Part shown: positions 17,178 to 25,669 of the stretch, one piece after another
Layout: every line of letters begins with the position of its first letter
Position numbering within the stretch: the first letter of the stretch is position 1
From: 20CM-2-55-15 sp963738025
GTDB lineage: Bacteria; Acidobacteriota; Terriglobia; 20CM-2-55-15
Direction of reading: 5' to 3'
Assembly (NCBI GenBank): GCA_963738025.1
Contig: CAVTWA010000004.1
Coordinates: forward strand, 310,001 to 374,000
Length of the DNA stretch: 64,000 nt
Position numbers and translations under genes: made by a program
The notes under the pieces: generated by a model
What the model was told of the DNA's origin: nothing
The model's input: the letters and a program-made list of their open reading frames with translations, nothing else
Databases searched by the model: none

Positions 17178-17535
17178 ATCGGAAGGCGATTCTGCGCCGG
17201 ATAGCCAAGGCGTTTTTAGTATGCATTTGATCATCCGGGAGCTAGCATCCCGGATGTCGAGGCTATTCCCGCCCTGGTCCTCCCCATATAACATAATTCC
17301 GGCATTGGAGACTTTACCGCACTCCAACCGGAATCCCCATCAAGTACAGGCGAGGGTTGAAAAACAGCGCGTAAGCATCGCCGGGCTCTTTCGCCCCGGA
17401 TGCACGCAGCCGGGGTTTCCTTGATGCTTGAGGGTTCTGCGCACTCTACGTTAAGTTTGTATTGTCGACTTTCCCAATGATTCCGACGCGAAGGCCGTGG
17501 CGTTCGCGATGGTGAAGCACAAGGAGCACACGAAC
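17178..17535. other. Intergenic stretch with one clear hairpin
   Basis: About 360 bases between divergent genes. The only structure I see is an inverted repeat, CATCCGGGA (17232-17240) against TCCCGGATG (17248-17256), plus a weaker GC-rich imperfect stem around 17365-17412. No open frame is convincing. Confidence 0.4.
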
Positions 17536-18012
17536 ATGAAGCCAAAGAACACGATCTGCCTCTGGTTCGACAAGGACGCTCATGAGGCGGCGCGCTTCTA
17601 CGCCGCCACCTTTCCGGATAGTAAAGTAACCGCCGTTCACGTAGCGCCCGCTGATTACCCGGGCGGCAAGCAAGGCGATGTGCTGACGGTGGAGTTCACC
17701 GCTCTGGGCATTCCTTGTCTCGGTCTCAACGGCGGTCCGCAGTTCAAGCACAGCGAAGCATTCTCCTTCCAGATCGCGACGGAGAATCAGGAAGAGACGG
17801 ACCGCTACTGGAACGCGATCGTCGGCAATGGCGGCAAGGAAAGCCAGTGCGGTTGGTGCAAGGACCGTTGGGGCCTATCCTGGCAGATCACCCCTCGCGC
17901 GCTGACCGAGGCGCTCGCGGCAGGTGGCGGTGAGGCGAAGCGGGCCTTCGAGGCAATGATGCCGATGAAGAAGATCGACATCGCCGCCATCGAGGCAGCG
18001 CGGCGAGGCTGA
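17536..18012 (+). CDS. PhnB-like VOC (glyoxalase/dioxygenase superfamily) protein
   Basis: 158 residues. Opening ICLWFDKDAHEAARFYAATF is the standard start of PhnB-like VOC proteins often labelled 3-demethylubiquinone 3-methyltransferase. Further family motifs are FTALGIPCLGLNGGPQFKHS, SFQIATENQEETDRYWNAIV and CGWCKDRWGLSWQI. The VOC fold normally holds a divalent metal, but the substrate is unknown and true methyltransferase activity is unlikely. AAGGAG lies 9 bases before ATG 17536, so the upstream extension to 17497 is rejected. Confidence 0.85.
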   Translation: MKPKNTICLWFDKDAHEAARFYAATFPDSKVTAVHVAPADYPGGKQGDVLTVEFTALGIPCLGLNGGPQFKHSEAFSFQIATENQEETDRYWNAIVGNGGKESQCGWCKDRWGLSWQITPRALTEALAAGGGEAKRAFEAMMPMKKIDIAAIEAARRG

Positions 18013-18147
18013 CTGGCGTTGAAGAAATGCGAGCACACGAACGTCCACGGCGGGACGGTCGTGGATCTGTTTTGGCCGCGCCAGCTGGAGTGAGCATGAA
18101 CCGAATTGGTAACGATAATCCAATTACGCTAAACCGCAGAAGGCGGA

Positions 18148-18153
18148 TACAAT
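18148..18153 (+). promoter_or_regulatory. -10 box placed for a leaderless transcript
   Basis: TACAAT lies exactly 7 bases before ATG 18161, and no Shine-Dalgarno is between them. Confidence 0.5.
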
Positions 18154-18160
18154 CTCGGCA

Positions 18161-18931
18161 ATGTATACCCGACTTCTGTTCTTCGCTTCAATTGCAAGCC
18201 TGGCCGGTATTGTCTGCTCTGCTCCGGCATCCGCCGCCCAAAGTCCGTCGATACATGTCCTGGTGTCGAACGGTCTGAAGGCATCTATCGAGGATTTACA
18301 GACAACCTGCGAAGCGAGTGTGGGACATCCTCTGGATATCCGCTACAACTCTACGGCGTCCGTGAAGAAAAGCATCGAAGCGGGAGAGCGTTTCGATGTA
18401 ACGATGATTACGACGGAGGCGGTCGAAGATCTGGTCAAGCAAGGAAAGCTTGCCGGAGACACGAAGATGTCGATCGGCCGCTCCGAACTCGGCATCGGTA
18501 TCAAGTCGGGCGTACCCAAACCGGACATCAAGACTGTGGACGGGCTGAAGAAAGCGCTGCGCGAAGCGAAGTCCATCACATATCCGCAGGATGGCGCGAG
18601 CCGCGGCTATATCGACAAAATGTTTGAACGTCTCGGAATCGCGGCGGAAGTGAAACCGAAGATCATCCTCGCGCAAGGCTCGGGTCCCGCCACGCAAAGC
18701 GTCGCCGACGGCAAGGCAGGATTTGTAATCACGCTATTCAGCGAGATCCTGCCGATCAAAGGAGTCGATATCCTGGGGCCGCTCCCGGGTGAATTCCAGT
18801 CCGATATCAAGTTCTCCGCCGCAACCAGCACAGCGGTTTCCGACAAGCAGGCAGCCAAAGCCGTGATCGCGTGTGTAACAGGATCGAAGGCCACGCCCAT
18901 GCTGAAGGCGAAGGGCATTGACCGCAAGTAA
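18161..18931 (+). CDS. ModA-like periplasmic substrate-binding protein
   Basis: 256 residues with a signal peptide ending PASAAQ. The two-lobe binding fold of ModA-type proteins is recognisable: SIHVLVSNGLKASIEDLQ, RYNSTASVKKSIEAGERFDV, GRSELGIGIKSG, ITYPQDGASRGYIDKMFERL. Classical ModA proteins bind molybdate or tungstate. No ModB or ModC gene is adjacent, so this may be an orphan sensor or bind an organic acid. A molybdenum enzyme (SoxC-like) is encoded 6 kb away, which is suggestive only. Confidence 0.75.
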   Translation: MYTRLLFFASIASLAGIVCSAPASAAQSPSIHVLVSNGLKASIEDLQTTCEASVGHPLDIRYNSTASVKKSIEAGERFDVTMITTEAVEDLVKQGKLAGDTKMSIGRSELGIGIKSGVPKPDIKTVDGLKKALREAKSITYPQDGASRGYIDKMFERLGIAAEVKPKIILAQGSGPATQSVADGKAGFVITLFSEILPIKGVDILGPLPGEFQSDIKFSAATSTAVSDKQAAKAVIACVTGSKATPMLKAKGIDRK

Positions 18932-18957
18932 ACCCGGAATCCGAGCTCGGAGGCATC

Positions 18958-20024
18958 ATGCTTTCAAGAATTGCGATTCACGGCTCGATCGCCGGCATCG
19001 TGGCTGTCCTGCTGGCCGTTTCGACTGCGGCAGCACACCACAGTTTTGCGCCCCACTTTGACAGGACCAGGCAGGTCGATATCTCGGGCACCGTAAAGGT
19101 GTACGAGGCGAGAAATCCGCACAGCTACCTCCATGTCGATGCCGTCGACGAGAACGGCAGGACTCGAGAATACGTCTGCGAATCGCATGGCGTCACACAG
19201 CTCAGCCGCATCGGAATCACGCCGCAGCTCTTGAAAGCGGGGACAAAAGTACGGGTCAGCGGTCCCCTGTCGCGCCACAGTCCGTACATGTGTTTCTTCC
19301 AGGTCGTGGAGCTGGCTGATGGCCGCAGCTTCAACGTCGACGGTCCGGGAGGCTCACAGCAAACCCCGCCACAGGCGAAATTACCACCGCGTAAAGACAT
19401 CTTCGGAACGTGGTTGCTGACGCCGAACCGGAACCGGAACACGGGCAGCCAGCAACCGAAAATGCAGATGACCGCAGCCGGCGAAAAGGCTGTCGCGGCC
19501 TACGATCCGTTCAAGGACGACCCGGTTTTCCGGTGCGATCCCGTTGCCGTCGCGCGCGTATGGCAAGCGCCAAGCACGCCGCTCGAAATCTTGCGAAACG
19601 GCAATGACGTGATTCTGCATCATGAATGGATGGACGTGCGCCGGGTCATTCATATGGACATGAAGACGCATCCGAAGGATGGCGCGCGCAGTTCGCTCGG
19701 CCATTCGATCGGGCATTGGGAAGGCGACACGCTGGTGATCGAGACGGCAAACTATCCGGCAGGCGTGTTGGAACAGTATGTCGAACAACCGGGCCAGCCG
19801 ACAAGGGGGCTGCTGCACTCGGCGATGCTCACGACGGTCGAACGACTCCACGTCGATGCCGCACGCCAGCGCCTCATCGTCGACGTCGATTTCACCGACC
19901 GGAGTTCTTCAAGCAGCCGCCTGGGCGCAACACCATGGAGTATTCGCCCTCCAATCTGAAAATCGAGCCGTTCAAGTGCTCACCCGAGGGTTTGACCGGA
20001 ACGATCCGGAACGCGGCAAAGTGA
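18958..20024 (+). CDS. DUF6152-containing secreted protein (frame broken near 19900)
   Basis: A signal peptide ends STAAAHHSF, followed by the DUF6152 beta domain (VDISGTVKVYEARNPHSYLH; RVSGPLSRHSPYMCFFQVVE). The second half shares the GHWEGDTLVIETANY motif with the 2132 gene. In the first frame the protein ends at 19959 with an unnatural serine run. Shifting at 19898-19902, where GACCGG would be GACCCGG, restores PEFFKQPPGRNTMEYSPSNL and a stop at 20024, giving about 355 residues. A missing C is the simplest explanation. GGAGG precedes ATG 18958. Confidence 0.75.
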
Positions 20025-20043
20025 GCTAGCCAACGGGAACAGA

Positions 20044-20469
20044 TCAGCCGCGAAGACGCTCGATCGTCAACCGGTCGAGTTCGCCTTGAAAATATTTCTG
20101 TAGAGCCTGTCGAAAGATTGGCTGATCCGGGGCGGCTTGGGCAAAAAGCGTCATGCAGGAGCGAAACTTCATATCGTCCGGGGATCCGAAGATTTGCTCG
20201 ACGGTGCGGCCAGACACTGCCGTGACGAGCGTCGTGCATTCGACGAGACGGGGACCCAGGACCGGGTGCTGAAGATAGGCTTGCGCTTCGTCCAGCGACG
20301 CGATCGCAAACTTTCGAGCCATCGGACTGTATCCCAGGCCTTCAATTTGGGGAAAAATGAACCACATCCAGTGGCTGCGCTTGCAGCCTTCGCGGAGTTC
20401 GGAGCATACCTGTTCATAGACCGAATCCTGAGCCTCGACGAAACGCTGCAGATGGAAAGAGGCCTTCAT
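20044..20469 (-). CDS. DUF1810 family protein
   Basis: 141 residues that match DUF1810 from end to end: LQRFVEAQDSVYEQVCSELR, the hallmark SHWMWFIFPQIEGLGYSPMA, YLQHPVLGPRLVECT, and the closing LFAQAAPDQPIFRQALQKYF. These are small soluble alpha-helical proteins with no proven function, sometimes proposed to be calpastatin-like, with no support that I know of. It converges on the DUF6152 gene. Confidence 0.85.
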   Translation of the reverse strand: MKASFHLQRFVEAQDSVYEQVCSELREGCKRSHWMWFIFPQIEGLGYSPMARKFAIASLDEAQAYLQHPVLGPRLVECTTLVTAVSGRTVEQIFGSPDDMKFRSCMTLFAQAAPDQPIFRQALQKYFQGELDRLTIERLRG

Positions 20470-20520
20470 AATTTTGACGCAGAGCCTCGCAGCGGTGGCG
20501 AAGGAATCGGATTAAAATGC

Positions 20521-20871
20521 CTATTCGTCATACTTGCGATCTGAACCGCGAAACTTATCAGCCGGATACTTCGCCGCGTTCGATGCGATCTTTCTTTCGG
20601 CGATTGCTTCCAGGTCGATCCCGGCCTTGTCGGCAAAACGAATAACGTATAAGAGGATGTCGGCCAGTTCGTCCTGGACTCTCGCCCGGATGGAAGGGTC
20701 ATTAACGTCATCCCAGCCCTTCTGCCCGCGCGACCACTGAAACAATTCCAATAGCTCGGCCGCTTCGACCGATATTGAAGTGGCGAGATTCTTTGGAGTG
20801 TGAAACTGATCCCAGTCGCGTTCCGCGGCAAAATCTCTCAAAATTATGGCAAGTTTATGGTTATCAATCAC
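20521..20871 (-). CDS. MazG-like nucleotide pyrophosphohydrolase
   Basis: 116 residues of the dCTPase/RS21-C6 branch of the MazG fold: RDWDQFHTPKNLATSISVEA, AELLELFQWSRG and the metal-binding DELADILLYVIRFADKAGID. These enzymes hydrolyse non-canonical or excess dNTPs to the monophosphate and help keep the pool clean. GTG 20871 is four bases after the rsmH stop, with AGGA in the correct position. The frame upstream to 21009 runs over rsmH and is rejected. Confidence 0.85.
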   Translation of the reverse strand: MIDNHKLAIILRDFAAERDWDQFHTPKNLATSISVEAAELLELFQWSRGQKGWDDVNDPSIRARVQDELADILLYVIRFADKAGIDLEAIAERKIASNAAKYPADKFRGSDRKYDE

Positions 20872-20875
20872 GTGA

Positions 20876-21883
20876 TTATTCCTGACGATTTGCGCTTCGT
20901 CGCGCCCAGCGTAGCTTGGCGCTGCGACTGCGTGGATTGGAGCGAAGTTCTTTTGACGTAGGCCGCAGGACTTCGTGCGAGATCTCGGAGTACACACCGA
21001 GCCGTTCACCGGCCACGAAAGATTTTTTTACACGGCGATCTTCGCCGGAGTGAAAAGTGAGAATGGCGACGCGGCCGCCAGCCTTCAGACAGAGCGGGAG
21101 ATTCTGCAGGAATGCGTTCAGCGCGCCAGATTCATCGTTCACCGCAATTCGCAGCGCCTGGAAAATACGGCGCACGGAGTCCTCGTCTCCTCCGGCGCGG
21201 CGAATGACTGTGGCAAGTTGCGTCGTCGTCGACGCCGAGGTCTGTAGGATGGCTTTCGCCATGCGATCCGCAGCGGGTTCGTCTGCATTCTCGAGTAACA
21301 GCGCCGCAAGCGCCGGTTCGTCAAGGGTTGCGAGAAAGGCGCTGGCCGGCTGGCCGCGTCGAGGGTTCATGCGCAAATCGAGTGGGCCGTCGTATTTGTA
21401 TGTGAAACCGCGAGCCGGGTTGTCGATCTGCATGGACGAGACTCCAAGATCCGCCAGAATAATGTCTGCAGGTTCGGGAAGTACTTTCGCAAGGCCCGCA
21501 AAATTCGTCCGGTGCACTTTCAAGCCGTCGGGACCAAATCCGAAGGAGCGCAAACGGGCTTCGGTTTTCGGCAATTCGATCGGATCGACGTCGAGTCCGA
21601 TCAGCCGGCCACCCGGCTGGAGCGCTGACAGGAGAGCGAGCGCATGACCGCCGTAACCCAGCGTGCAATCTACTGCAAGTTCGCCTGCCCGCGGAACCAG
21701 AACTTCCATGATCTCGGCAAGCATCACCGGTCGATGAGTGCCGGCGGGAGTCTTGCCCCCGGCGATCACTTTGGCGACATCGCCGGCGTAACGTTCCGGC
21801 GCGTGCTCCTTATACTTTTCGGAAAAGTGTCGCGGATTCTTTCCTTTGTACCGCGGTCGGCGCGGGGGGCGTTCCGTGTTCAT
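20876..21883 (-). CDS. rsmH: 16S rRNA (cytosine-N4) methyltransferase RsmH
   Basis: 335 residues. After a basic N-terminal extension of about 45 residues come HRPVMLAEIMEVLVPRAGEL, the SAM motif VDCTLGYGGHALALL, DIILADLGVSSMQIDNPARG and the C-terminal SRSAKLRWARR. RsmH methylates N4 of C1402 in 16S rRNA. The gene is usually in the dcw cell-wall cluster next to mraZ and ftsL, but here it sits alone with a MazG-like gene downstream. The long lysine- and arginine-rich N-terminus is unusual for the family. Confidence 0.92.
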   Translation of the reverse strand: MNTERPPRRPRYKGKNPRHFSEKYKEHAPERYAGDVAKVIAGGKTPAGTHRPVMLAEIMEVLVPRAGELAVDCTLGYGGHALALLSALQPGGRLIGLDVDPIELPKTEARLRSFGFGPDGLKVHRTNFAGLAKVLPEPADIILADLGVSSMQIDNPARGFTYKYDGPLDLRMNPRRGQPASAFLATLDEPALAALLLENADEPAADRMAKAILQTSASTTTQLATVIRRAGGDEDSVRRIFQALRIAVNDESGALNAFLQNLPLCLKAGGRVAILTFHSGEDRRVKKSFVAGERLGVYSEISHEVLRPTSKELRSNPRSRSAKLRWARRSANRQE

Positions 21884-21975
21884 GGTAGAGAAGAAGTTTT
21901 CTTAATGTCGGCTTTGTGTGCCGCAGAAGCCTCGTTTTCAGGTCACAAGTGTTGGCCGCACGCCGTTCAAGCACT

Positions 21976-22728
21976 TTAGCAATCTGGTTTAATTCTTTTA
22001 AAGTCCTCGTAATAGGCGTCGATTTGCAATGAATTGAAAGAAGCGGTCGCGGCGCGGGCGAGCGTATCGCAGCGTTCGTTGCCTTCGTTCCCGTCATGGC
22101 CGCGGACCCATTCGAACCGGACGGAGTGGCGATCGCAAAGCTCGAGCATTTCGGCCCAGAGATCCGGATTCAGGGCATCATGCAATTCGCCATTTTTGTC
22201 TTTTCGCTTCCAGCCCCGGCCCCTCCATTTCAACGCCCACGACTTTGTCATGGCGTTCACCACGTATTTCGAATCGGAATAAATTACGACGTCGCACGGT
22301 TCCTTAAGAGCGCGCAGCCCGGCGATGCACGCCAGGATTTCCATTCGATTGTTCGTCGTCAGCCGGAAACCGCCGGACAGTTCCTTACACCGCTCGCCGT
22401 GAAGCATGATGACACCATATCCGCCCGGTCCGGGATTGCCGGTGCATGCACCGTCGGTATAGACGATGACTTTCTTGCGGCTTCCAGCGTCGATGGTCTG
22501 TTGCGGTCCGGGCTTGATTGGCGGCAACGTCTGCCGTTGAGCCCCGGGTTGCGGCGCTTGGCCGGGACCCGCCAGGTAGGCCCGTGCATCTTCTAAGCTG
22601 CGGAATCCTTTGAATTCAGCCTGAGAGAAACCTTCCGTCTGCAATCGACATTCTTCCCATGAACGGTAGATGCCGGGGTTCAATCCGGCGCGGACCGCAT
22701 AAAACTTAATCTTCACGTTCGTGCTCAT
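21976..22728 (-). CDS. rnhA: Ribonuclease H with N-terminal hybrid-binding domain
   Basis: About 250 residues. Residues 6-50 (KFYAVRAGLNPGIYRSWEEC; FKGFRSLEDARAYL) form the HBD/viroplasmin-like domain known from eukaryotic RNase H1, followed by a Pro/Gln linker. The RNase HI domain starts VIVYTDGACTGNPGPGGYGV with the first catalytic Asp. Glu is in NNRMEILACIAGL, the next Asp in VVIYSDSKYVVNAM, and the last in HDGNEGNERCDTLARAA. It removes RNA from RNA:DNA hybrids; the extra domain should increase processivity. I placed the start at ATG 22728, where the HBD begins. Confidence 0.9.
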   Translation of the reverse strand: MSTNVKIKFYAVRAGLNPGIYRSWEECRLQTEGFSQAEFKGFRSLEDARAYLAGPGQAPQPGAQRQTLPPIKPGPQQTIDAGSRKKVIVYTDGACTGNPGPGGYGVIMLHGERCKELSGGFRLTTNNRMEILACIAGLRALKEPCDVVIYSDSKYVVNAMTKSWALKWRGRGWKRKDKNGELHDALNPDLWAEMLELCDRHSVRFEWVRGHDGNEGNERCDTLARAATASFNSLQIDAYYEDFKRIKPDC

Positions 22729-22974
22729 GTCAGTGCCACCGCTCGTCCGGGAGAGACATCCATATTTTGATCCTGCATTTTGCCTCACTCTCGAATTCCT
22801 TTCCAATTTTCACTCAAGCAAAAAAGAATTCGCAACGTCTCCCTCGCAGCACTGATCGGAAAACGAAGTCGCGAAATCCGCCGATGCCGCGGCTTATTTG
22901 TCGGCGTTTCAGCGGACAAGTTTTGGGCAGGTTGTTGTAAAGTAATCCCTGCTGAAAGGCAGCGCGAGTGCACA

Positions 22975-23340
22975 ATGCAAGACATGACACCTGAAGAGCG
23001 GCTCACACGGATTGAGAACCTGCTGGCGACCGTTGTTGAGAGCCAGGCGAGGCATGATGGCCAGATCGAAAAGCAAAATGCCGTAATCGAAAACCAGAAT
23101 GCAGTACTCGACAAGCAAAATGCGGTACTCGAGAAGCACGCCGCAGCGATCCAGGATTTGATCGTGCTAGGCCGGACGCTTCTCGATTCTCATCAACAGA
23201 CCGGAGAGCAAATCGACAAGCTACGACATGCGATTGCTGAAATGGGCGACAAAATGCGGGAGTCACAGCAAGCCACGGACGAGAAGCTTCACATCCTGAT
23301 TGAGACTGTGGATCGAATTATTCGACAGATGAATAAATAA
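22975..23340 (+). CDS. Coiled-coil protein with heptad-like Q/N repeats
   Basis: 121 residues, mostly helical. Residues of about 28-60 repeat a seven-residue unit (IEKQNAV IENQNAV LDKQNAV LEKHAAA), a clear heptad array with Val/Ile at core positions. The N-terminal half starts TPEERLTRIENLLATVVESQ and the C-terminal half ends LHILIETVDRIIRQMNK. It has no membrane segment or enzyme motif, so it is probably a self-assembling adaptor. ATG 22975 is chosen because sequence before it has no heptads. The ribosome binding site is weak. A half-copy of palindrome family A directly follows the stop codon. Confidence 0.65.
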   Translation: MQDMTPEERLTRIENLLATVVESQARHDGQIEKQNAVIENQNAVLDKQNAVLEKHAAAIQDLIVLGRTLLDSHQQTGEQIDKLRHAIAEMGDKMRESQQATDEKLHILIETVDRIIRQMNK

Positions 23341-23370
23341 GCCACGAATTTAACGAATTTAACGAATTAT
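23338..23370. repeat. Half-copy of palindrome family A (copy 5)
   Basis: AATAAGCCACGAATTTAACG followed by a second TTAACGAATT, overlapping the stop codon of the coiled-coil gene. It resembles the left arm of copy 3 with GGATT changed to GAATT; the right arm is missing. Confidence 0.5.
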
Positions 23371-23755
23371 TGGCTGGTTTACTGCGACAACAACGAATGT
23401 CAAATCTGACCCGCCGCGATAGATCCTATTTCGCCTTCCGCGAATTCTAATCTGCCGACGGCGGATCCTATTTCGCCTTCTGCAGAACGTATTCTGCCGA
23501 GCCCAGATCCCGTTCTGCTCTCAAGACACCTCAAGAATGCCTGCATGTGGCCACAGTCGTTTTTTTCGGCCCCGCTTTTTAGCTCGAAAATCAGCCTCAG
23601 CGAAACAATATTTTGAGTCCGTAACGTGTTGGCTTTTTGCAAGATATCGCCTCTCGATCGCTTCGAGCCCACATTTACCATGAACCGATTTCTTTTCTCG
23701 CGGCATTTATGAAGTATGCGCCGCAATAAGGCGGCCAGAAGAAAGGAGCGTAAAG
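23371..23755. other. AT-richer intergenic stretch with 42-bp direct repeat
   Basis: A 20-base unit, GATCCTATTTCGCCTTCCGC at 23422-23441, recurs with one change at 23464-23483, a period of 42. A weaker third unit begins near 23506. The period is a multiple of three, and a minus-strand frame crosses it without a stop (RIRSAEGEIGSAVG, then RLEFAEGEIGSIAAG). A 61-residue basic frame at 23706-23521 (minus) is also open. I cannot support either as a gene. Confidence 0.4.
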
Positions 23756-23968
23756 ATGAAAACGAAACCGTTACCGAACGAGTTGGCTGGGCTGGTGATA
23801 ATTGCAGGAGCGGTTGCCGCGGTCCTGGCCGTTGACTACGGCCTTCATGGGACTCGCTCGGGAAACCGAAGAATGAAACCGTCACGGTTGGGCATCGGCA
23901 CTTTCGGCAGCGTTTGGGCGTTCATCGTTTCGTTTTCTCCGATGAGTTTATTCAACGAGAGGATGTAA
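23756..23968 (+). CDS. Small single-pass membrane protein (doubtful)
   Basis: 70 residues with AAGGAGC about 6 bases before the ATG. One hydrophobic segment, LAGLVIIAGAVAAVLAVDYG, is followed by a basic tail. The last 40 codons overlap the 3' end of the cytochrome gene on the other strand, so the true protein may end earlier or be cut by an indel as in neighbouring genes. No family recognised. Confidence 0.35.
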   Translation: MKTKPLPNELAGLVIIAGAVAAVLAVDYGLHGTRSGNRRMKPSRLGIGTFGSVWAFIVSFSPMSLFNERM

Positions 23969-24372
23969 GCCGTTAGTGAGTAGACTTCATCGTTGGTAAG
24001 CGACCTGGGTTGACGCCATGGCATGGCGCGGCGGATGTAATCGAAGAGAGTCGTCGCGAAAGGCCAGAAGTTGGCGATGGTCTTCTCCGATTCCATATTT
24101 TTGATCGGATCGTTACCGACCAGGCGCGCATTGGCACCTCCTTTGCCGTTTTCACCGTGACACATCGCACACTTTGCGGCGTAGATACGCGCTCCGTCGA
24201 TCGGCGTACCGCTGCCGGGAGGCAGTCCAACGCCGTTGGGCAGAATGTTGATGTCCCATGCGGCAATGTCAGCCGGCGTGAGGGGCTTTCCAAGGTTCGG
24301 CGATTGCGCGAAAGCCAGTGTTGGACTGAAGAGGAATAACAGCGCCGCAAGATGTCCCGCAGCTTTACGCAT
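23845..24372 (-). CDS. c-type cytochrome, SoxD/SorB-like electron acceptor
   Basis: 175 residues with a signal peptide (FLFSPTLAFAQ). A single haem site, CAMCHGENGKGG (Cys 68, Cys 71, His 72), is preceded by PLTPADIAAWDINILPNGVG, a lead typical of cytochromes paired with molybdenum sulfite/sulfane dehydrogenases. A distal methionine is likely in RAMPWRQPRSL. It follows the SoxC-like gene directly (its start overlaps the end of that gene), so it should accept electrons from that enzyme in the periplasm and pass them to the respiratory chain. Confidence 0.8.
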   Translation of the reverse strand: MRKAAGHLAALLFLFSPTLAFAQSPNLGKPLTPADIAAWDINILPNGVGLPPGSGTPIDGARIYAAKCAMCHGENGKGGANARLVGNDPIKNMESEKTIANFWPFATTLFDYIRRAMPWRQPRSLTNDEVYSLTAYILSLNKLIGENETMNAQTLPKVPMPNRDGFILRFPERVP

Positions 24373-25667
24373 AGATATGCTTCACCTCGCCGTTGCGATC
24401 AATCATCCAACTCGTGATGGCGTTGTAATGTTCGTTGGGAAATGCAGTGACTGCCGGGACGCGTGTAGTTTCACCGCGAACAGCGACGAACTGCGCACGA
24501 GTGGGTTGAACGTTATCGGCCTCGTCCCACGCGCGGCTTTGCAATATTGCTGGAGCGCCATCCCATCGCCACGGCATCCGGAATCTGGTGAAGGCTTTGC
24601 TCTGGACCGGTTCCTGCAGCGCTGCCTGCGCCCAGGTTGTGCCGCCATCGGCAGATACCATCACCTTCGAGATCCGGCCGTTTCCGGAATACGCGAGACC
24701 GGAAATCTCATAGAACCCCGGTCCTCTCATTGCAAGCCCGGGTGATGGGTGAGTGATGAAGGATTTCACCTCTTGCAGAAAGTAAAACTGATACGCCTTC
24801 CCGCCTGGCAGGATCGGTGCGTAGATCTTCGACTCGTAGTAGCTCATACCAGGCAATTCCGTAAGCTGAATCCGCCGCAGCCACTTGATGTTCATGTTGC
24901 CTTCCCAGCCCGGCAGGAGCAGCCGCATCGGGTAGCCGTTGCCCGGCATGAGCCGCTCGCCATTCTGGTAGAGGGCGATCATGGCATCGTCGAGAGCCTT
25001 GCTGATCGGGACGCTGCGGCTTAAATGCGGAGCGTCCGCTCCTTCCACGATCAGCCATTTTGCCTTTGGATCAATACCGGTTTCCTCGAGCAGCGTCGAA
25101 AGCCTCACTCCCGTCCATTCGGCACACGACACGAGGCCGTGGAGCGCCTGCAGGTTCGCCTGGATTGGCTCCTGCGAAAATAGCGGCGCACCGTTACCGC
25201 CGCACTCGATGAACGCCATGCGGGATTCCATCGGATATCGCGCCAGGGCCTCAAGTGTGAAGACCAGAGGCTGCTTCACCAGACCGTGAATTACGAGACG
25301 ATGCTTTTCCGGATCGATGTCGGGATCGCCGGCGTGCGAAATCACGAAGTGAAGGCTGTTCTGGCGTCAGTGTTCCATTGAGCAAATGGTGAGGCGTGCG
25401 CGCGTGCTGATTGCGTGGCTCGCCCTGAGGATTGCTGAGGGTGCGCACGACGTTCTTTTCGAACCGGGATCGCGTACCGTAATCTGCGACTGTGGTGCCC
25501 GGTGCAAGGCTCCATGGATCATCAGACAGCTGTTGTGCGGCTGCGGGTTGAACGAGTGTGAACCCACTCAGTGCCCCAGCGAACGCGGCACCGCCGCGAA
25601 GAAACGCGCGCCGGTGAAGCAGCCCGTTGCCGGCAACCACCGGCACATCTTCCCATCGCTCCTTCAT
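24365..25667 (-). CDS. soxC: SoxC-like molybdopterin sulfite/sulfane dehydrogenase (frame broken near 25360)
   Basis: Rebuilt from two frames. ATG 25667, with GGAGG before it, begins a Tat-type leader (HRRAFLRGGAAFAGALSGFT) and RFEKNVVRTLSNPQGE. Near 25356-25364 the frame must shift by one base to read NSLHFVISHAGDPDIDPEKH. The sulfite-oxidase fold then continues: MAFIECGGNGAPLFSQEP, the Mo-ligand cysteine in GLVSCAEWTGVRLSTLLEE, LPGWEGNMNIKWLRRI and a C-terminal dimerisation domain. Full length is about 433 residues. The cytochrome downstream suggests oxidation of sulfite or a sulfane sulfur. Without soxXYZAB or soxB in view, the SorA-like function is as likely as true SoxC. Confidence 0.8.
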
Positions 25668-25669
25668 TT

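Noticed and set aside
23422..23510. Possible CRISPR-like array
   Set aside because: Only two good units and a weak third, 42-base period with related spacers, no cas gene; a simple direct repeat.
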